Below, piece after piece: positions 33,974 to 43,266 of a DNA stretch of 64,000 nt; the first letter of the stretch is position 1, and each line of letters begins with the position of its first letter. The stretch lies in NCBI GenBank assembly GCA_044221555.1, contig JBGAOY010000001.1:976921-1040920 (forward strand). The letters are read 5' to 3'. The translations under genes were made by a program, and so were the position numbers. The notes under the pieces were generated by a model, which saw only the letters and a program-made list of their open reading frames with translations, did no database searches and was not told the DNA's origin. This stretch comes from JAEUJM01 sp044221555. Lineage in GTDB: Bacteria; Actinomycetota; Acidimicrobiia; Acidimicrobiales; DATDAH01.

Positions 33974-34802
33974 GGTCCGCCTGCGGGAGCGCTTCGACGG
34001 CTACCGGGACCGCGCCCGCTACCTCGTGCCCGCCGAGGACCTCGGGCGCCCCCTGCACCGGCGGTTCGTGGTCGCCCGGGGAACGCTGCTGTTCGCGCTG
34101 TTCGACCTGAACGACGCCGCCATCTCGCGGTGGGGCGGCGAGCTCCCCGACATCTGGGACACCTCCGAATTCCGTTGGATCGATCCCATCGAGGCGGCCA
34201 CCGACACCATCGTCGAGGAACTGCGCACCTACCTCGACAACCACGACCCGATCCCCCAGGTGGCCGAGGTCGCCGGCCTCACGCCCGGCTCCGAAGAGGC
34301 CATGAACTCGGCGCCGGTCGATCGGGGGGTCTGGCGGGCGCTGATCCTGTTGGCCAACGGCCGGTGGATCGACGAGACCGCGGGCTTCTTCCCGAAGACG
34401 CGGGCGGCCGTGTCGCGCTGCCCCCAGATGACCACGGTCGGGTTCAGCGTGCTCGAGCCCCACTCGCACATCGCACTGCACGTCGGCACCAACCGGGGCG
34501 CCCTGCGCTACCAGTTGCCGGTCGTCGTCCCCGGCGAGCCGGGCGACTGCCGCATCCGCATCAGCGACGAGATGGTGGTGTGGCACAAGGGCGAAAGCGT
34601 GCTGTTCGACCTCGGCGCGTGGCACGAGGCCTGGAACGACGCGTCCGAGCAGCGCGTGCTGTTCATGATCGAGACGGCCATGCCGCTGCGGCCCCCCTTG
34701 TCCTGGCTCAATCGGGTGGTGCAGTACCAGTTCCGGTACTTCCCGTCGTTCCGGGACATGCCCGACCGGGTGCGGGCCCTCGAACGCGAACGCGTCCGCT
34801 GA
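33972..34802 (+). CDS. Aspartyl/asparaginyl beta-hydroxylase-like dioxygenase
   Basis: 276 residues (277 from the adjacent GTG at 33969). N-terminal ~130 residues are family-specific (PAEDLGRPLHRRFVVARGTLLF, WRALILLANGRWIDETAGFFP). The catalytic cupin has FSVLEPHSHIALHVGTNRGALRYQL with iron ligand His170 and 2-oxoglutarate-binding Arg179, and VLFDLGAWHEAWNDASEQRVLF with His218. Key residues are intact, unlike the homologue at 21801. It heads a run with a radical SAM gene and a GT39-DUF2231 gene on the same strand, so hydroxylation and radical chemistry may act on one substrate (inference). Confidence 0.82.
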   Translation: MVRLRERFDGYRDRARYLVPAEDLGRPLHRRFVVARGTLLFALFDLNDAAISRWGGELPDIWDTSEFRWIDPIEAATDTIVEELRTYLDNHDPIPQVAEVAGLTPGSEEAMNSAPVDRGVWRALILLANGRWIDETAGFFPKTRAAVSRCPQMTTVGFSVLEPHSHIALHVGTNRGALRYQLPVVVPGEPGDCRIRISDEMVVWHKGESVLFDLGAWHEAWNDASEQRVLFMIETAMPLRPPLSWLNRVVQYQFRYFPSFRDMPDRVRALERERVR

Positions 34803-34824
34803 GAAAGGCGACCCCCTGACCATC

Positions 34825-36399
34825 ATGGCCAAGGTGCGCCGGCGGCGATCGGGGACGAGCGCACCGGGGGCGTGCGCGGCGCCGTTCACCTCGATGTACC
34901 TCGACCAGCGCGGCCAGGTGCGGGCCTGCTGCCAGAACGACTACCACCTGTTGGGCAACGTCACCGAGCAACGGCTGCTCGACATCTGGCGGGGCGACAA
35001 GGCCGAGAAGCTGCGCGCCGCGATGATGCGCCACGACCTCGACCTGGGTTGTGACTTCTGCGAGTGGCAGGTGGCCAAGGGACGGCCCGACCTGGCGTTC
35101 GCCCGCTGGTTCGACGAGTTCCCGGTGGCATCCGCGCACCCGCCGTGGCCCCAACAGCTCGAGTTGGCGCTCAGCAACACCTGCAACCTCCAGTGCGCGA
35201 TGTGCGACGGGGAGTGGTCCTCCTCGATCCGGTCGCAGCGGGAGGGACTCCCGCCTCTGCCGAAGCCCTACGGCGACGCCTTCTTCGACGACCTCGCCGC
35301 CTTCCTCCCCCACCTGCGCCGGGTGAAGTTCCTCGGCGGTGAGCCCTTCCTCGCCGCCGAGACGCTCCGAGTCATGGACCTGCTCGTCGACCAGGGCCTC
35401 GACACCGAGTGCCACGTCACCACCAACGGCACCCAGTGGACCCCGCGGGTGGAACGGATCCTCACCCGGCTCCGGGTCGGCCTCTCGGTGTCGGTCGATG
35501 CCGCCACGCCCGCCACCTACGAGGCCATCAGGGTCGGTTCGTCCTGGGACACCCTGATGGCCAACCTCGACCGGTTCCAGGCCCGCGCCGAGGCCCGGGG
35601 CACCTACCTCGGCCTCACCTTCTGCCTCATGGTGCCCAACTGGCACGAGTTCTTCGACTTCTGCGTGATGGCCGACCGCCGGGGGCTCGAGGCGGCGGTG
35701 AACACCGTGCGCCACCCGCACCACCTGTCGCTCTACATGCTCGACGCCGACGCCCTCGGCGAGGTCGTGGCCGGTCTCGAGGCCTCCGACCGATCACGCG
35801 GTCACGAGCTGGGCGCCTCCCGGGCGCTGTGGGGACGAGAGCTCGATCGGCTCCGGGCCCAACTCGACGATCGACGCTCGGGCGCCTCTGTCCCCGGGGT
35901 CGACACGTGGCGTCCCAACCCGCAGATGGTGCGCCCGTTCAACCACCCCGAACACGATGCCGCCGGCGCAGCCGGCACCGACGCCACGACCCACGACCGC
36001 GCCCCCGAGGGGCGTTCGGGCTCGCCGGTGACCATCGGCCCCCGCCCCGACCCGTCGGCCACCGAGCAGCGACGCCGTGCCGCCGTGGGCGAGCACCCGG
36101 CCCGCCTCCTCCTCGACCACACCGGGTTGGTCGTGGCCGGCGACGGTCCCCTCGAGGCCGTCGGCGTGCCCACCGAGGTGTTCGTGGGTGTGCACGGCGA
36201 CCAGCTCACCGAGATCCTCGGTCGCACGCTCGAGCTCACGGGGGCGCCGGAGACCGAGACCGAGACCGGCGACGACCGGACCCTGCGCATCGGCGTGGTG
36301 GGCGGCGACGACGTGTCGGTGTTCGTCACGCCCGCAGCCGCGGACGAGCACCACGGCGCCGGCACCTGGGTGTACCTCGCCCGCTCGTCGCATCGTTGA
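34825..36399 (+). CDS. Twitch-domain radical SAM protein with C-terminal PAS-like domain
   Basis: 524 residues. Auxiliary region: CAAPFTSMYLDQ, ACCQNDYHLLGNV and GCDFCEWQ. SAM motif CNLQCAMC at 120-127, then FLGGEPF and HVTTNGTQW. A polar linker (roughly 365-415) leads to a degenerate PAS-like C-terminus (LLLDHTGLVVAGDG, GVHGDQLTEILGRTLEL, then strands to the end). ATG at 34825, 22 bases after the hydroxylase stop. Closest to the partial gene at 1-805 (shared MYLDQ and VARGRPDLAF-type segment). Confidence 0.84.
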   Translation: MAKVRRRRSGTSAPGACAAPFTSMYLDQRGQVRACCQNDYHLLGNVTEQRLLDIWRGDKAEKLRAAMMRHDLDLGCDFCEWQVAKGRPDLAFARWFDEFPVASAHPPWPQQLELALSNTCNLQCAMCDGEWSSSIRSQREGLPPLPKPYGDAFFDDLAAFLPHLRRVKFLGGEPFLAAETLRVMDLLVDQGLDTECHVTTNGTQWTPRVERILTRLRVGLSVSVDAATPATYEAIRVGSSWDTLMANLDRFQARAEARGTYLGLTFCLMVPNWHEFFDFCVMADRRGLEAAVNTVRHPHHLSLYMLDADALGEVVAGLEASDRSRGHELGASRALWGRELDRLRAQLDDRRSGASVPGVDTWRPNPQMVRPFNHPEHDAAGAAGTDATTHDRAPEGRSGSPVTIGPRPDPSATEQRRRAAVGEHPARLLLDHTGLVVAGDGPLEAVGVPTEVFVGVHGDQLTEILGRTLELTGAPETETETGDDRTLRIGVVGGDDVSVFVTPAAADEHHGAGTWVYLARSSHR

Positions 36400-36409
36400 T
36401 CGCCCGCCC

Positions 36410-38485
36410 GTGACGCGGCCACCCGGCGGGGACCATCCTCCCGGGAGCGCCCGACGCGCCCTGCGCTGGTGCGTCGCCCGCGACCAGCGTGGGTACGTCC
36501 TCGCCGTCGCCACCGGCCTCGCGTTGCGCCTGGCCTGGGTCGTCTGGCTGCGAGCGGTCGAGCCGATCGAGGCATTCAGCGACACCGGCCGCAACCTGGC
36601 CATGGCCCGCCAGTTCGCCGACTTCCAGACGTACCGGCTGAACGGCCTGGTGAGCGCCTTCAACCCGCCCGGGTACCCGTTGCTGTTGGCCCCGGTCGCC
36701 TTCGTGAGCAGGGTGACCGGTTGGTTCGGGCTGCCGCTCGGCGCCGCCCTCGTGAACGTGGCGGCGGGCACCGCCACCGTCGCCCTCGGCGGCCTGCTGG
36801 CCCAGCGGTGGTTCGGACGGACGGCACGCACGGCCGTGGCGTGGCTCCTCGCCGTCGCCGCGGGGCCCATCTACCTCACCGCCGTCGCGCTCACCGAGAC
36901 CGTCTTCACCGCGCTGGTGGTGGCGGGGGTCGTGCTCATCTCCGCTTGGGTGCTGCGCAACCGGCCCATCCCCCGGAGGAGCCTGCTGGGTGTCGGGGCG
37001 CTCATCGGGTTCAGTGCCCTCGTGCGGCCTCCCGGCCTGCTGCTGCTGCTCGTCGGCGCCGTGGCGCTCCGCCAGGCGCGGGGATCATGGCGCTCCGCCG
37101 CGCGCCCGGCGCTGGCCATGACCGCGATGGCCGTTCTGGTGGTCGCGCCCTGGACCATCCGCAACGCCGTCCAGGTGGGCGTGGTCACGCCGGTGTCGAC
37201 CAACAGCGCCGCGTTCCTCTGTCAGGGGCACGGCCCCGACGCCAAGGCCGACGTCGAGGACATGGTGGCCGCCGACTGGGACCGCTGCTTCCGCCACAGC
37301 CCGTTCGACCCGTCCGAGCCCGATGAGGCCGAGTGGGCGCCCCACATCACCCGCCTGGCGGCGGGCTGGGCGCTCACCCACCCGCTCGAGGAGGTCGAGC
37401 TCACCTGGGACAAGACCTACGCCACCATGGTGAACGACCACCAGGCGCTGGCCGACTCACGCGACGGCGCTCGGCGCGACGTGGCGGCGGCGGACACCAT
37501 CCACCGTCTCGACCGACTGGCCGAGTGGTGGCATCGCGTCGCGCTGATCGGCGGGGTCCTCGCGCTGGTCCTGCTGCGCCGAGCCCGGCGGGCGTGGCCG
37601 ATCTGGGCCACGGCCGGCGGCCTCGTGGTGGCCGTGTGGTTCGGGAACGCGCTCGATCGGTACCACCACACCACCATGGCGTTGCTGGCAGTGCTCGCCG
37701 GGGCCCTCGTGGCGTCGTTCGAGCCCGGCCGGGCGGCGCGATGGGTCACAATGGGTTGGCGCCGACGACGCGACCGGATCAAGGAGCAGCGAGCCGTGCG
37801 ACAAGAGCAGCGAGCGGGGCCGGACGACCAACCAGACGCACCACCCGACGAGGGCGACCCCGACCTGCTCGACCCGACCGAGGTGCCCGGCGTGCCCGAT
37901 GCCGTCGAGGCCGGTCCCGCGGAGCGCCGCGGCGCCGCCGACGCCGAGCCCTCGGTCAGCCCCGCCGAGGCGCTGGCCGTGGCCAGCCGCCCCGCCGGGC
38001 CCTGGGCTGGCCCCTACGGTCGGCCGTTCCACCCGATGGTCGCAGCCGTCGCGGTCGGCGCGTGGGTGTGCGCGTTCGGGTTCGACCTGATCTCGCAGGT
38101 GGCCGACACCGCGTGGGTCTACGCCCGAGGCGCGTACGTGCTCACCGCCGCCGGCGTCGGTGTGGGGGTCGTCGCCGCGATGTTGGGGCTCGCCGACCTC
38201 GTGCGCATCCCACGGGACACGAGAGCCTTCCGAACCGGGGTGCGCCACCTGCTGTCGATGGACGCCTGCCTGGTGCTCTTCGCCGTCTCCTTCTTGGTGC
38301 GCCGCACGTCCGACTTCGAGTGGCACGACCCCGTGGCGATCGTGCCGATGGGCCTGTCCGTGGTGGGCCTCGCCGTACTGGCCGTGGGGGTCTGGCTCGG
38401 GGCCCGCCTGTCCTACACCTACGGCGTCCGTGTCGCGCTGGAGCCCGACCGGCTACGAGGGTTCGAGACCGAGGACCGACGCTGA
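36410..38485 (+). CDS. GT39/ArnT-like membrane glycosyltransferase fused to a DUF2231 domain
   Basis: 691 residues. The N-terminal ~430 residues are polytopic: EAFSDTGRNLAMARQF in the first outside loop carries the acidic residue expected of GT-C enzymes, and GLVSAFNPPGYPLLLAP, LTETVFTAL and ALVRPPGLLLLL follow family order. A charged linker rich in Gln, Arg, Asp and Pro (~430-535) connects to residues ~537-685: GRPFHPMVAAVAVGAWVCAFGFDL to LGARLSYTYGVRV, the start and end signatures of the four-helix membrane domain DUF2231. The fusion suggests a glycosyltransferase using a lipid-linked sugar combined with a redox- or heme-type membrane module (role of DUF2231 not established). GTG start chosen by position after the previous stop. 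Confidence 0.78.
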   Translation: MTRPPGGDHPPGSARRALRWCVARDQRGYVLAVATGLALRLAWVVWLRAVEPIEAFSDTGRNLAMARQFADFQTYRLNGLVSAFNPPGYPLLLAPVAFVSRVTGWFGLPLGAALVNVAAGTATVALGGLLAQRWFGRTARTAVAWLLAVAAGPIYLTAVALTETVFTALVVAGVVLISAWVLRNRPIPRRSLLGVGALIGFSALVRPPGLLLLLVGAVALRQARGSWRSAARPALAMTAMAVLVVAPWTIRNAVQVGVVTPVSTNSAAFLCQGHGPDAKADVEDMVAADWDRCFRHSPFDPSEPDEAEWAPHITRLAAGWALTHPLEEVELTWDKTYATMVNDHQALADSRDGARRDVAAADTIHRLDRLAEWWHRVALIGGVLALVLLRRARRAWPIWATAGGLVVAVWFGNALDRYHHTTMALLAVLAGALVASFEPGRAARWVTMGWRRRRDRIKEQRAVRQEQRAGPDDQPDAPPDEGDPDLLDPTEVPGVPDAVEAGPAERRGAADAEPSVSPAEALAVASRPAGPWAGPYGRPFHPMVAAVAVGAWVCAFGFDLISQVADTAWVYARGAYVLTAAGVGVGVVAAMLGLADLVRIPRDTRAFRTGVRHLLSMDACLVLFAVSFLVRRTSDFEWHDPVAIVPMGLSVVGLAVLAVGVWLGARLSYTYGVRVALEPDRLRGFETEDRR

Positions 38486-38522
38486 GCGTCGACCCGGCGC
38501 AAACCGGTCGCGACGTCAGCGG

Positions 38523-39869
38523 TCATCGCCGGCGGCGGTTGAGCACCACCCAGGCGGGGCCCGGGCCGGCGTTCCAGAGCCAGTAGGGCCCCGGGCCCTC
38601 CAGGTCGACCTCCTCGCCGACGTCGAGCAGGGCGGCGCCGGCAGGCGTCGCGATCCCGGCGTTCACCGCCGGGCACTCGTACACGACGGCGGCGTGGGCC
38701 GAGGCCTGGTCCGGCGCCAGCGCCACCCGGCCCCCCGGGTCGAGCACCACGAGCAGCGACCGGCCGCGCCAGGGCACCAGTGACCGCAGCTCAGCGGGCA
38801 CCACGTCCGGCGCGGCGTCGTGCCCGGCGCGTCGGGCCAGTCCCACCGTCGCCACGGTGCCGTCCTGGTCCAGCACCCGGAGCCCGGCGCCACCCTCGAG
38901 CCGTGCGCCGAAGTCGGCGGCGCCCACCTCGACATCGCGTGTGGGGAACCGGCCGCGGGTCGCGGGTCGCACGGTGAGGCTCCCGGCCCCGACCTGGCCG
39001 ACGAGGTCGTCCGGGAGGTGCACCTGAGGCACGGCGGTCTCGGTGGTGCCCAGGGCCGCGGCGACCTCACGGGGGCCGAGCGACCATCCCTCCTGCGCCT
39101 CGCGAACGAGCCGGTGGCCGGCGGCCAGCACCGCGGCGGCCGACTGGGGATGCACGTCGAGGAAGAAGTCCTCGCCGATGGCGTAGACGAGGCGCGATCG
39201 GCGACCGCCGCACACCACATGGACGAGCGGCGTCGAGCGGGGCGCGATGGCGGCGGCGATGGCCGGACGAGGTGCCTCGGTGAGGTTGGGCCCCGAGACG
39301 TGCAGCAGGCGCGTGTCGTAGATCACCGCGGCGCCCGCGGGGACGTCGAGCGTGATCGTGTGCCGTCGGAGGAACCGCTCGTAGGGCCGGAACAGCAGCG
39401 GCGTGTCGAACCCGGCGAGCCCGAACGCCAACCGATGGCTCCCGGGGACCAGTTCGAGAGCACCGTTGGGCGGCTCGGCCGTCGCCGCCACCAGAGGGAT
39501 CCAGATGTTGTAGGTGACCGGCACCTCGGAATCCACGAAGGTCGGCTCGTTGTGCAGCACCATCTCGGACCCGGGGCCCGGGTGCTTGACCACGAACGTG
39601 GCGACGACCGGACGATGGTCGACGAAGACGCCGTCGAGGTGCCGCTGCCAGGTCGGTGCGAGCAGGTCGGCCACGGCTCTCAGCACCCGTCGGTCGTCGC
39701 GGACGAAGTCGATCGTGATGCCGTCGTCGTCGGGCGGGGCCAGCGCTCGGTACCCCACGCGCAACGACTGCACCTCGTCGTCATCGAGGAACGGCACCAC
39801 CACGTACCCACGGTCCGCGAGCAGCCGATCGGCCTCGGGGTCGCAGAGAACCGGGAACCCGGGGTTCAC
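38523..39869 (-). CDS. PhyH-like dioxygenase with HxE metal motif and C-terminal extension
   Basis: 448 residues. Begins VLCDPEADRLLADRGYVVVPFL, the PhyH first helix. The metal motif reads HNE (His106, Glu108) instead of HxD, with the distal LLHVSGPN (His190). An HxE triad is used by some Fe(II)/2-oxoglutarate enzymes, such as clavaminate synthase, so activity is possible. The last ~170 residues are an extra domain of beta-rich sequence (LPDDLVGQVGAGSLTV ... WLWNAGPGPAWVVLNRRRR) shared with the gene at 45694. GTG start overlaps the stop of the large B12 radical SAM gene (GTGA), so the two are translated together. Confidence 0.8.
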   Translation of the reverse strand: MNPGFPVLCDPEADRLLADRGYVVVPFLDDDEVQSLRVGYRALAPPDDDGITIDFVRDDRRVLRAVADLLAPTWQRHLDGVFVDHRPVVATFVVKHPGPGSEMVLHNEPTFVDSEVPVTYNIWIPLVAATAEPPNGALELVPGSHRLAFGLAGFDTPLLFRPYERFLRRHTITLDVPAGAAVIYDTRLLHVSGPNLTEAPRPAIAAAIAPRSTPLVHVVCGGRRSRLVYAIGEDFFLDVHPQSAAAVLAAGHRLVREAQEGWSLGPREVAAALGTTETAVPQVHLPDDLVGQVGAGSLTVRPATRGRFPTRDVEVGAADFGARLEGGAGLRVLDQDGTVATVGLARRAGHDAAPDVVPAELRSLVPWRGRSLLVVLDPGGRVALAPDQASAHAAVVYECPAVNAGIATPAGAALLDVGEEVDLEGPGPYWLWNAGPGPAWVVLNRRRR

Positions 39870-42385
39870 GCCGTCGATCGACCCTGCCCCACCGCGACGG
39901 CCACCGCCGGCGGGCTCACCGCCTGGGGTTCGGGGCCTTTCCGGTCGCCGAGCAGAAGGTCGATCTGGCCGGGGTCGAGGTGGCGCGCCAGGTGCGGCAG
40001 TAGGCGGGCGAGCGGTGACCACAGCTCGTTCGCCGCGGCGGTCCCCAGGTGGAAGTCGCCCATCATCAGCAGGTCTCGGCTGTCGCCACTGAAGTGGAGG
40101 CCCCGGCGACAGAGCTCGAGTGGATCGCCGGCGACGACGAGCTCCCCGGGGCCGTAGCGGTCGAGGGGCCGGTCCGGCCGCCCCGACTGGCCCGTCGTGT
40201 ACAGCTCCGCCGTCGCGCTGCGGTAGTACGAGACGTAGTCATGGGCCAGGGGGAGGACCGCAGGGAACGACCGACCCGGCTCCGGCATCAGGAACCGGTT
40301 CAGCTCGAGCACGCAGTCGAGCGCGGTGGCGTCGACGACGGCGTACTCCTCGGCGAGCAGGCGGCGCACGTCGTCGAAGAACGGCTGCCAGCCCTCCGGG
40401 GCCGTGGCCATCAGGTCGAAGTAGGACACCACCCAGCTCAGGTGCGGGAACCGCTCCGGCCGCTCGTCGACCACGTCGAGGACCCTGTCCAGCACCTCGC
40501 TGGCGTCGATGCCACGGTCCCACTGCAACCACCGGAGCACGTGGCGCAGGAGACCGAACTCCTCGAACATCGTGTGGACCGTGCGTAGCCGCAGCATCCG
40601 GGCCCGGTCCTCCTCGGTGAACGAGGCGGTGGCCACGACCATGGTGTGATCGTCGGTGCGGATCATGAAGCGTCGTCGGTAGTCGGGGTCGTTCATGGGG
40701 GCGTTTGGGAGCACCTGCACAGGCCAGATGCGGGCGAACATCTCGTGGTCGAACATGAACTGCAGGTCGCGGCGGAAGCTGTCGTAGGTCTGGCCCGGCG
40801 CCCCCAGGAGCAGCTCGCCCTGCACCACATGCCCGCGGCGACGATGATCGGCGGCCACGGCCACGTACGCGTCCAGGGAGATGTTCGACCGCTCGAGCGC
40901 GGTGAGGGTGGTGGCGTCGGTGCTCTGGAGCGCGACCGCGGCGATCGTCGAGATCGACGCCTGGCTGAACAGCTCGATGATCTTGACCAGGTGCTTGGTG
41001 GTGTTCTTCGCCGGGTAGTAGATGACCGCTTCCGGCGAGCCGAGGCGCCCCTTGAGCTCGGCGAGGTGCGCCGCGATCTCGACGTCGCGAGCCAGGATGC
41101 CGAAGTTGGCGTCGGCGAAGTCGACCGCCACGGCCCCGTGGCCCACCGCCCATTCGAGCTCTGCGGTGACCCGCTGCAGGTCGAACTTGCGCAGCCGCGA
41201 CATCGTGGCCGCCCCCCAGTCGCAGAACGTGCAGCCGTACGGGCAGCCCCGGTTGGTCTCCACCGTCATGCAGAAGTTCCACGACGAGCTGGGGATGTGG
41301 TCGAACTCACCCGTGAGATAGGGCGACGGCAGCGTGTCGAGGTCGGCGACGCGGGCGCGATCGGGCGTCCTGACGATCTCGCCGGTGTCGGGGTGACGGA
41401 ACGACAGGCCGTCGACCTCGGCAAGGCGGCCGAGGTCCGTCGGGCGGCCCGCGAGCTCGGTGAGCATCTCGCAGAACGTCGCCTCTCCCTCGCCCCGCAC
41501 GAGCACGTGGGCGATCCCGGCGTGCTCGTCCAGGAAGCGGGCGGCGTCGACCTCGTACTTCGGGCAGCTGGGGCCGCCGTGGACGACCACCAGGTCAGGG
41601 TTGACGGCTCGTGCCCGGCGGGCCAGTTCCAGGTTCGCCGAGAGTGACCACACATAGTCGCTGCACAGGAGCAGGGCAGGGCCGGGCCGGCGGGCCAGGT
41701 CGGCCAGCACCGACTCGGCGATCTCCGGCCGGCGGATCTCGTACCGGTCGTTCAGGGCCCCGTCGTCGTGATGGCGGGCGGCGGCGGTCAGCATCCCGAG
41801 CGCCAGCAGTGGACCGACGTCCTCGTGCCACACGGCGTAGACCGGCACCCGCCCCGCGCGGTGGTCGGACACCGGGCCCCACCCCGCCGACGCCCCCGCC
41901 ACGTCGACGGCCGCGCTCCGATCGAGCCGTTCGATGTCCGGCGCACGCCGCTTCGGCCGGTCTCTGCCACCGTCACCCGCCGACTCCGGGAGGAGCCCGG
42001 CGCCGCGGAGCGAGCGCCGGGCCGCGTCATCCCCGGCGACGGGCTCGCCGAGGCGGTCGATGCGCTCGAGGAGCACCAATTCCTCGGGCCCGAGCACCAC
42101 GGGACCGGCGGCGCTCGACACGGACCACCCACCGTCGACGACCCGACCGGCGACATCGGGGCGAGCGTCGGGGTCGTCGTTCCACGTGCGCCACGGCGCA
42201 TCGCCGCCGAGGGCGCCCCGCAACGGCTCCGGCACCATGACCGACGACCCCAACAGGGTCAGCACCTCGTCGAGGCCCAGCTCGATCGGCAGGTCGCTCC
42301 CGAGTGGCGTCGACCACCATCGGGCGCAACTGCGGGCGAGGAAGCGAGGAGCGTGCCCCCCACCAACTTCACCTGAGATCGGCAC
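39866..42385 (-). CDS. Large B12-binding radical SAM protein (paralogue 4 of 4)
   Basis: 839 residues. N-terminal module (GLDEVLTLLGSSV, GPEELVLLERIDRL), B12-like domain (LLCSDYVWSLSANLELA, VVHGGPSCPKYEVDAARFL), SAM cluster CPYGCTFC at 381-388 with CDWGAATMSRLRKF, then YYPAKNTTKHLVKIIELFSQA and LPNAPMNDPDYRRRF. More diverged than the other three (NFGILARDVEIA instead of NFGIMSRDVET). GTG at 42385 set by TAGAGT 6 nt upstream. Coupled to the PhyH gene downstream, whereas the other three paralogues have no oxygenase partner in their transcript. Confidence 0.85.
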   Translation of the reverse strand: MPISGEVGGGHAPRFLARSCARWWSTPLGSDLPIELGLDEVLTLLGSSVMVPEPLRGALGGDAPWRTWNDDPDARPDVAGRVVDGGWSVSSAAGPVVLGPEELVLLERIDRLGEPVAGDDAARRSLRGAGLLPESAGDGGRDRPKRRAPDIERLDRSAAVDVAGASAGWGPVSDHRAGRVPVYAVWHEDVGPLLALGMLTAAARHHDDGALNDRYEIRRPEIAESVLADLARRPGPALLLCSDYVWSLSANLELARRARAVNPDLVVVHGGPSCPKYEVDAARFLDEHAGIAHVLVRGEGEATFCEMLTELAGRPTDLGRLAEVDGLSFRHPDTGEIVRTPDRARVADLDTLPSPYLTGEFDHIPSSSWNFCMTVETNRGCPYGCTFCDWGAATMSRLRKFDLQRVTAELEWAVGHGAVAVDFADANFGILARDVEIAAHLAELKGRLGSPEAVIYYPAKNTTKHLVKIIELFSQASISTIAAVALQSTDATTLTALERSNISLDAYVAVAADHRRRGHVVQGELLLGAPGQTYDSFRRDLQFMFDHEMFARIWPVQVLPNAPMNDPDYRRRFMIRTDDHTMVVATASFTEEDRARMLRLRTVHTMFEEFGLLRHVLRWLQWDRGIDASEVLDRVLDVVDERPERFPHLSWVVSYFDLMATAPEGWQPFFDDVRRLLAEEYAVVDATALDCVLELNRFLMPEPGRSFPAVLPLAHDYVSYYRSATAELYTTGQSGRPDRPLDRYGPGELVVAGDPLELCRRGLHFSGDSRDLLMMGDFHLGTAAANELWSPLARLLPHLARHLDPGQIDLLLGDRKGPEPQAVSPPAVAVAVGQGRSTA

Positions 42386-42391
42386 TGTGCA

Positions 42392-42397
42392 ACTCTA
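42392..42397 (-). promoter_or_regulatory. -10 hexamer TAGAGT, leaderless start
   Basis: Minus-strand TAGAGT with a 6-nt spacer to the GTG at 42385. Confidence 0.5.
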
Positions 42398-42459
42398 TGC
42401 GCCATGGAGCGCAACGGTGTCACCACCGGCAGCGTTCGAGCTGGCCGCGCGTCGACGAG

Positions 42460-43266
42460 ATGACCGACACGTCCCGACGGCCCGGACCGGACCTCGGCGA
42501 CCGGTGCCGATGGACCGTCGAACTCGTCCGCGTGCTCTCGCCGCGCGAGCTGCGCACCCGGTACCGCCAGAGCATCCTCGACATCGCCTGGGCCCTCATC
42601 AGCCCGGTCGCCGTGCTCATCGTCTACGGCATCGTCCTCACCCAGAGCTTCGACGTGACCGGTGGCGGCGTGCCGTACCTGAGCCTCGCCTGGAGCGGCC
42701 TCGTGCTGTGGACGTTCTTCGCCACGTCGCTCGGCACGTCGGTGGTCAGCCTGATCTCTGCGCAGGACCTGGTGACGAAGGTCAACTTCCCGAAGGAGGC
42801 CCTCCCCCTTTCCATGGTCGGCGCGTCGCTCGCCGACCTGGCCATCGGGCTGGTCACCGTGTTCGCACTGACCACGATCCAGGGCATACACCCCACCTGG
42901 CACACGCTGCTCTTCCCGCTCCCCATCCTCATGTTGATGGTCTGGGCCGCGGCCCTCGGCGTGTTCGTCGCCGTGTTCGCCGCCTTCATCCGCGACGTCC
43001 CCCACATCGTGCAGCTCGCCATCCGTGTGGGCTTCTTCGCCACCCCGGTGATGTACGACGCCGCCATCCTGCCGCCGGCGTTCGCCTGGACGGCGTCGGT
43101 CAGCCCCATCGCGGTCGCCATCGAGGGCTTCCGTGACGCCGTGCTCCGCGGCAGGGTCCCCGACCTGACGGTGCTCGGGATCCAGTTCGTGGTCGGGAGC
43201 GCGGCCCTCGTCGCGTCGGTGCTGTACACGCGTGCGGTCGAGGCCCGCGTCACCGATGTCATCTGA
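42460..43266 (+). CDS. ABC-2 type polysaccharide export permease (Wzm-like)
   Basis: 268 residues with about six membrane segments: ISPVAVLIVYGIVL, GLVLWTFFATSLG, MVGASLADLAIGLVTVFAL, LPILMLMVWAAALGVFVAVFAAF, LAIRVGFFATPVMYD and FVVGSAALVASVLY. ELRTRYRQSILDIAWALISP at the cytosolic N-terminus and SPIAVAIEGFRDAV near the end are signatures of the O-antigen/teichoic-acid exporter family. ATG at 42460 chosen because the N-terminus is then of normal length. Overlaps the ATPase gene by 11 bases. Exports an undecaprenyl-linked glycan in the family; that is the likely job here. Confidence 0.88.
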   Translation: MTDTSRRPGPDLGDRCRWTVELVRVLSPRELRTRYRQSILDIAWALISPVAVLIVYGIVLTQSFDVTGGGVPYLSLAWSGLVLWTFFATSLGTSVVSLISAQDLVTKVNFPKEALPLSMVGASLADLAIGLVTVFALTTIQGIHPTWHTLLFPLPILMLMVWAAALGVFVAVFAAFIRDVPHIVQLAIRVGFFATPVMYDAAILPPAFAWTASVSPIAVAIEGFRDAVLRGRVPDLTVLGIQFVVGSAALVASVLYTRAVEARVTDVI

